Notes under the pieces: generated by a model
What the model saw: the letters and a program-made list of their open reading frames with translations, nothing else
The model's database searches: none
Told to the model about the DNA's origin: nothing
Made by a program: the position numbers and the translations under genes
Origin: Methylobacter psychrophilus
GTDB lineage: Bacteria; Pseudomonadota; Gammaproteobacteria; Methylococcales; Methylomonadaceae
Assembly (NCBI RefSeq): GCF_025583945.1
Contig: NZ_JAOEGU010000008.1
Coordinates: 62,001-126,000, forward strand
Direction of reading: 5' to 3'
Length of the DNA: 64,000 nt
Shown here: positions 63,822-64,000 of the stretch, piece by piece
Layout: each line of letters opens with the position of its first letter
How positions within the stretch are numbered: the stretch's first letter is position 1

Positions 63822-64000
63822 CTATTACCAGTGATAAACCGCTACCAAGGAAAAATAGTGCCTGAAGACAGCTACCAACCAAAGCAAGAGTGCCAGTTCG
63901 ATAACTGTAGTTAGATGGGACAGTTTCTGTTGATCAAAAAAGCTGAAAAGGTGTCTGACGTTTCCGATTTGTTGTAACTACGGCACTTGGTAATTTCTTT
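63822..64000. other. Right edge, no supportable gene
   Basis: 179 bases after the LysR stop. The minus strand has an open stretch ending at about 63830 with a hydrophobic run (ELALLLWLVAVF) and another short frame, but both are cut or closed by stops at the edge and neither can be tied to a family. Confidence 0.4.

Noticed and set aside
63822-64000. A gene at the right edge on the minus strand
   Set aside because: Frames are short and interrupted at the edge; nothing can be supported without the next sequence.

Overview
The window looks like a chromosomal segment of a gammaproteobacterial methanotroph or close relative (Methylococcales, Methylobacter/Methylomonas type). This is inferred from the gene content: a hisBHAFIE-tatABC block, a wbpV/wbpL/wbpM-type polysaccharide end module, a PQQ-alcohol-dehydrogenase-associated ABC transporter set, a transketolase-family enzyme, and several proteins ending in a VPLPA-CTERM-type sorting tail. 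There are no rRNA genes, no phage, no CRISPR array and no intact insertion sequence. Two tRNA genes are present (Gly-GCC and Cys-GCA).

Layout. 0-6 kb: a cut TetR regulator, beta-carbonic anhydrase, a beta-glucosidase lipoprotein (GH3) with a sugar/proton symporter in one operon, and a DUF2721 membrane protein. 6-17 kb: a polysaccharide (O-antigen or exopolysaccharide) operon with flippase, alpha-1,2-fucosyltransferase, four further glycosyltransferases, an SDR reductase, the initiating sugar-phosphate transferase and the WbpM-type dehydratase. 17-21 kb: a small membrane protein, LysR, a methyltransferase, rhodanese and TypA/BipA. 21.6-27 kb: histidine biosynthesis and Tat export. 27-31.4 kb: a HbpS-like protein and TesA-type esterase, divergent from an ABC exporter of the YbbA/YbbP type. 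31-37 kb: envelope lipoprotein, TrmN6, BatD, a VIT-family transporter, a DUF2380/DUF3280-like protein and a MOSC protein. 37.5-41.3 kb: the four-gene PQQ-associated ABC operon. 41.6-46.6 kb: a membrane-anchored unknown, two tRNAs, a VPLPA-CTERM protein and a transketolase-family enzyme.

46.6-54 kb is the unusual region. It is repeat-rich and holds a same-strand array of five VPLPA-CTERM genes (47974-53601, minus strand). Four are DUF1566-like and one carries a discoidin-like domain. Each has in its 5' leader what reads as a cyclic-di-GMP-I (GEMM-I) riboswitch, and most have a conserved GTTACA direct-repeat box further upstream. The array shows duplication and decay: one gene has lost its middle and two orphan VPLPA tails lie between genes. 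A hypervariable simple-sequence segment sits at the same place in the intact DUF1566 copies. The GTTACA box recurs upstream of the separate VPLPA-CTERM gene at 43404. The simplest reading is a second-messenger-controlled family of sorted surface proteins, probably tied to the exopolysaccharide/biofilm state.

The same region carries a 114-bp miniature inverted-repeat element in three copies (36352, 46629, 47806). One copy can be read against an unoccupied paralogous site at 50705. There is also a decayed glycine-rich tandem repeat with 21-bp and 105-bp periods. 54-64 kb holds an RnfB-like ferredoxin, an unknown protein with a UbiB-like kinase, a MarR regulator with its palindrome, AcuI/YhdH reductase, pirin, a flavodoxin-like quinone reductase, YceI and a divergent LysR.
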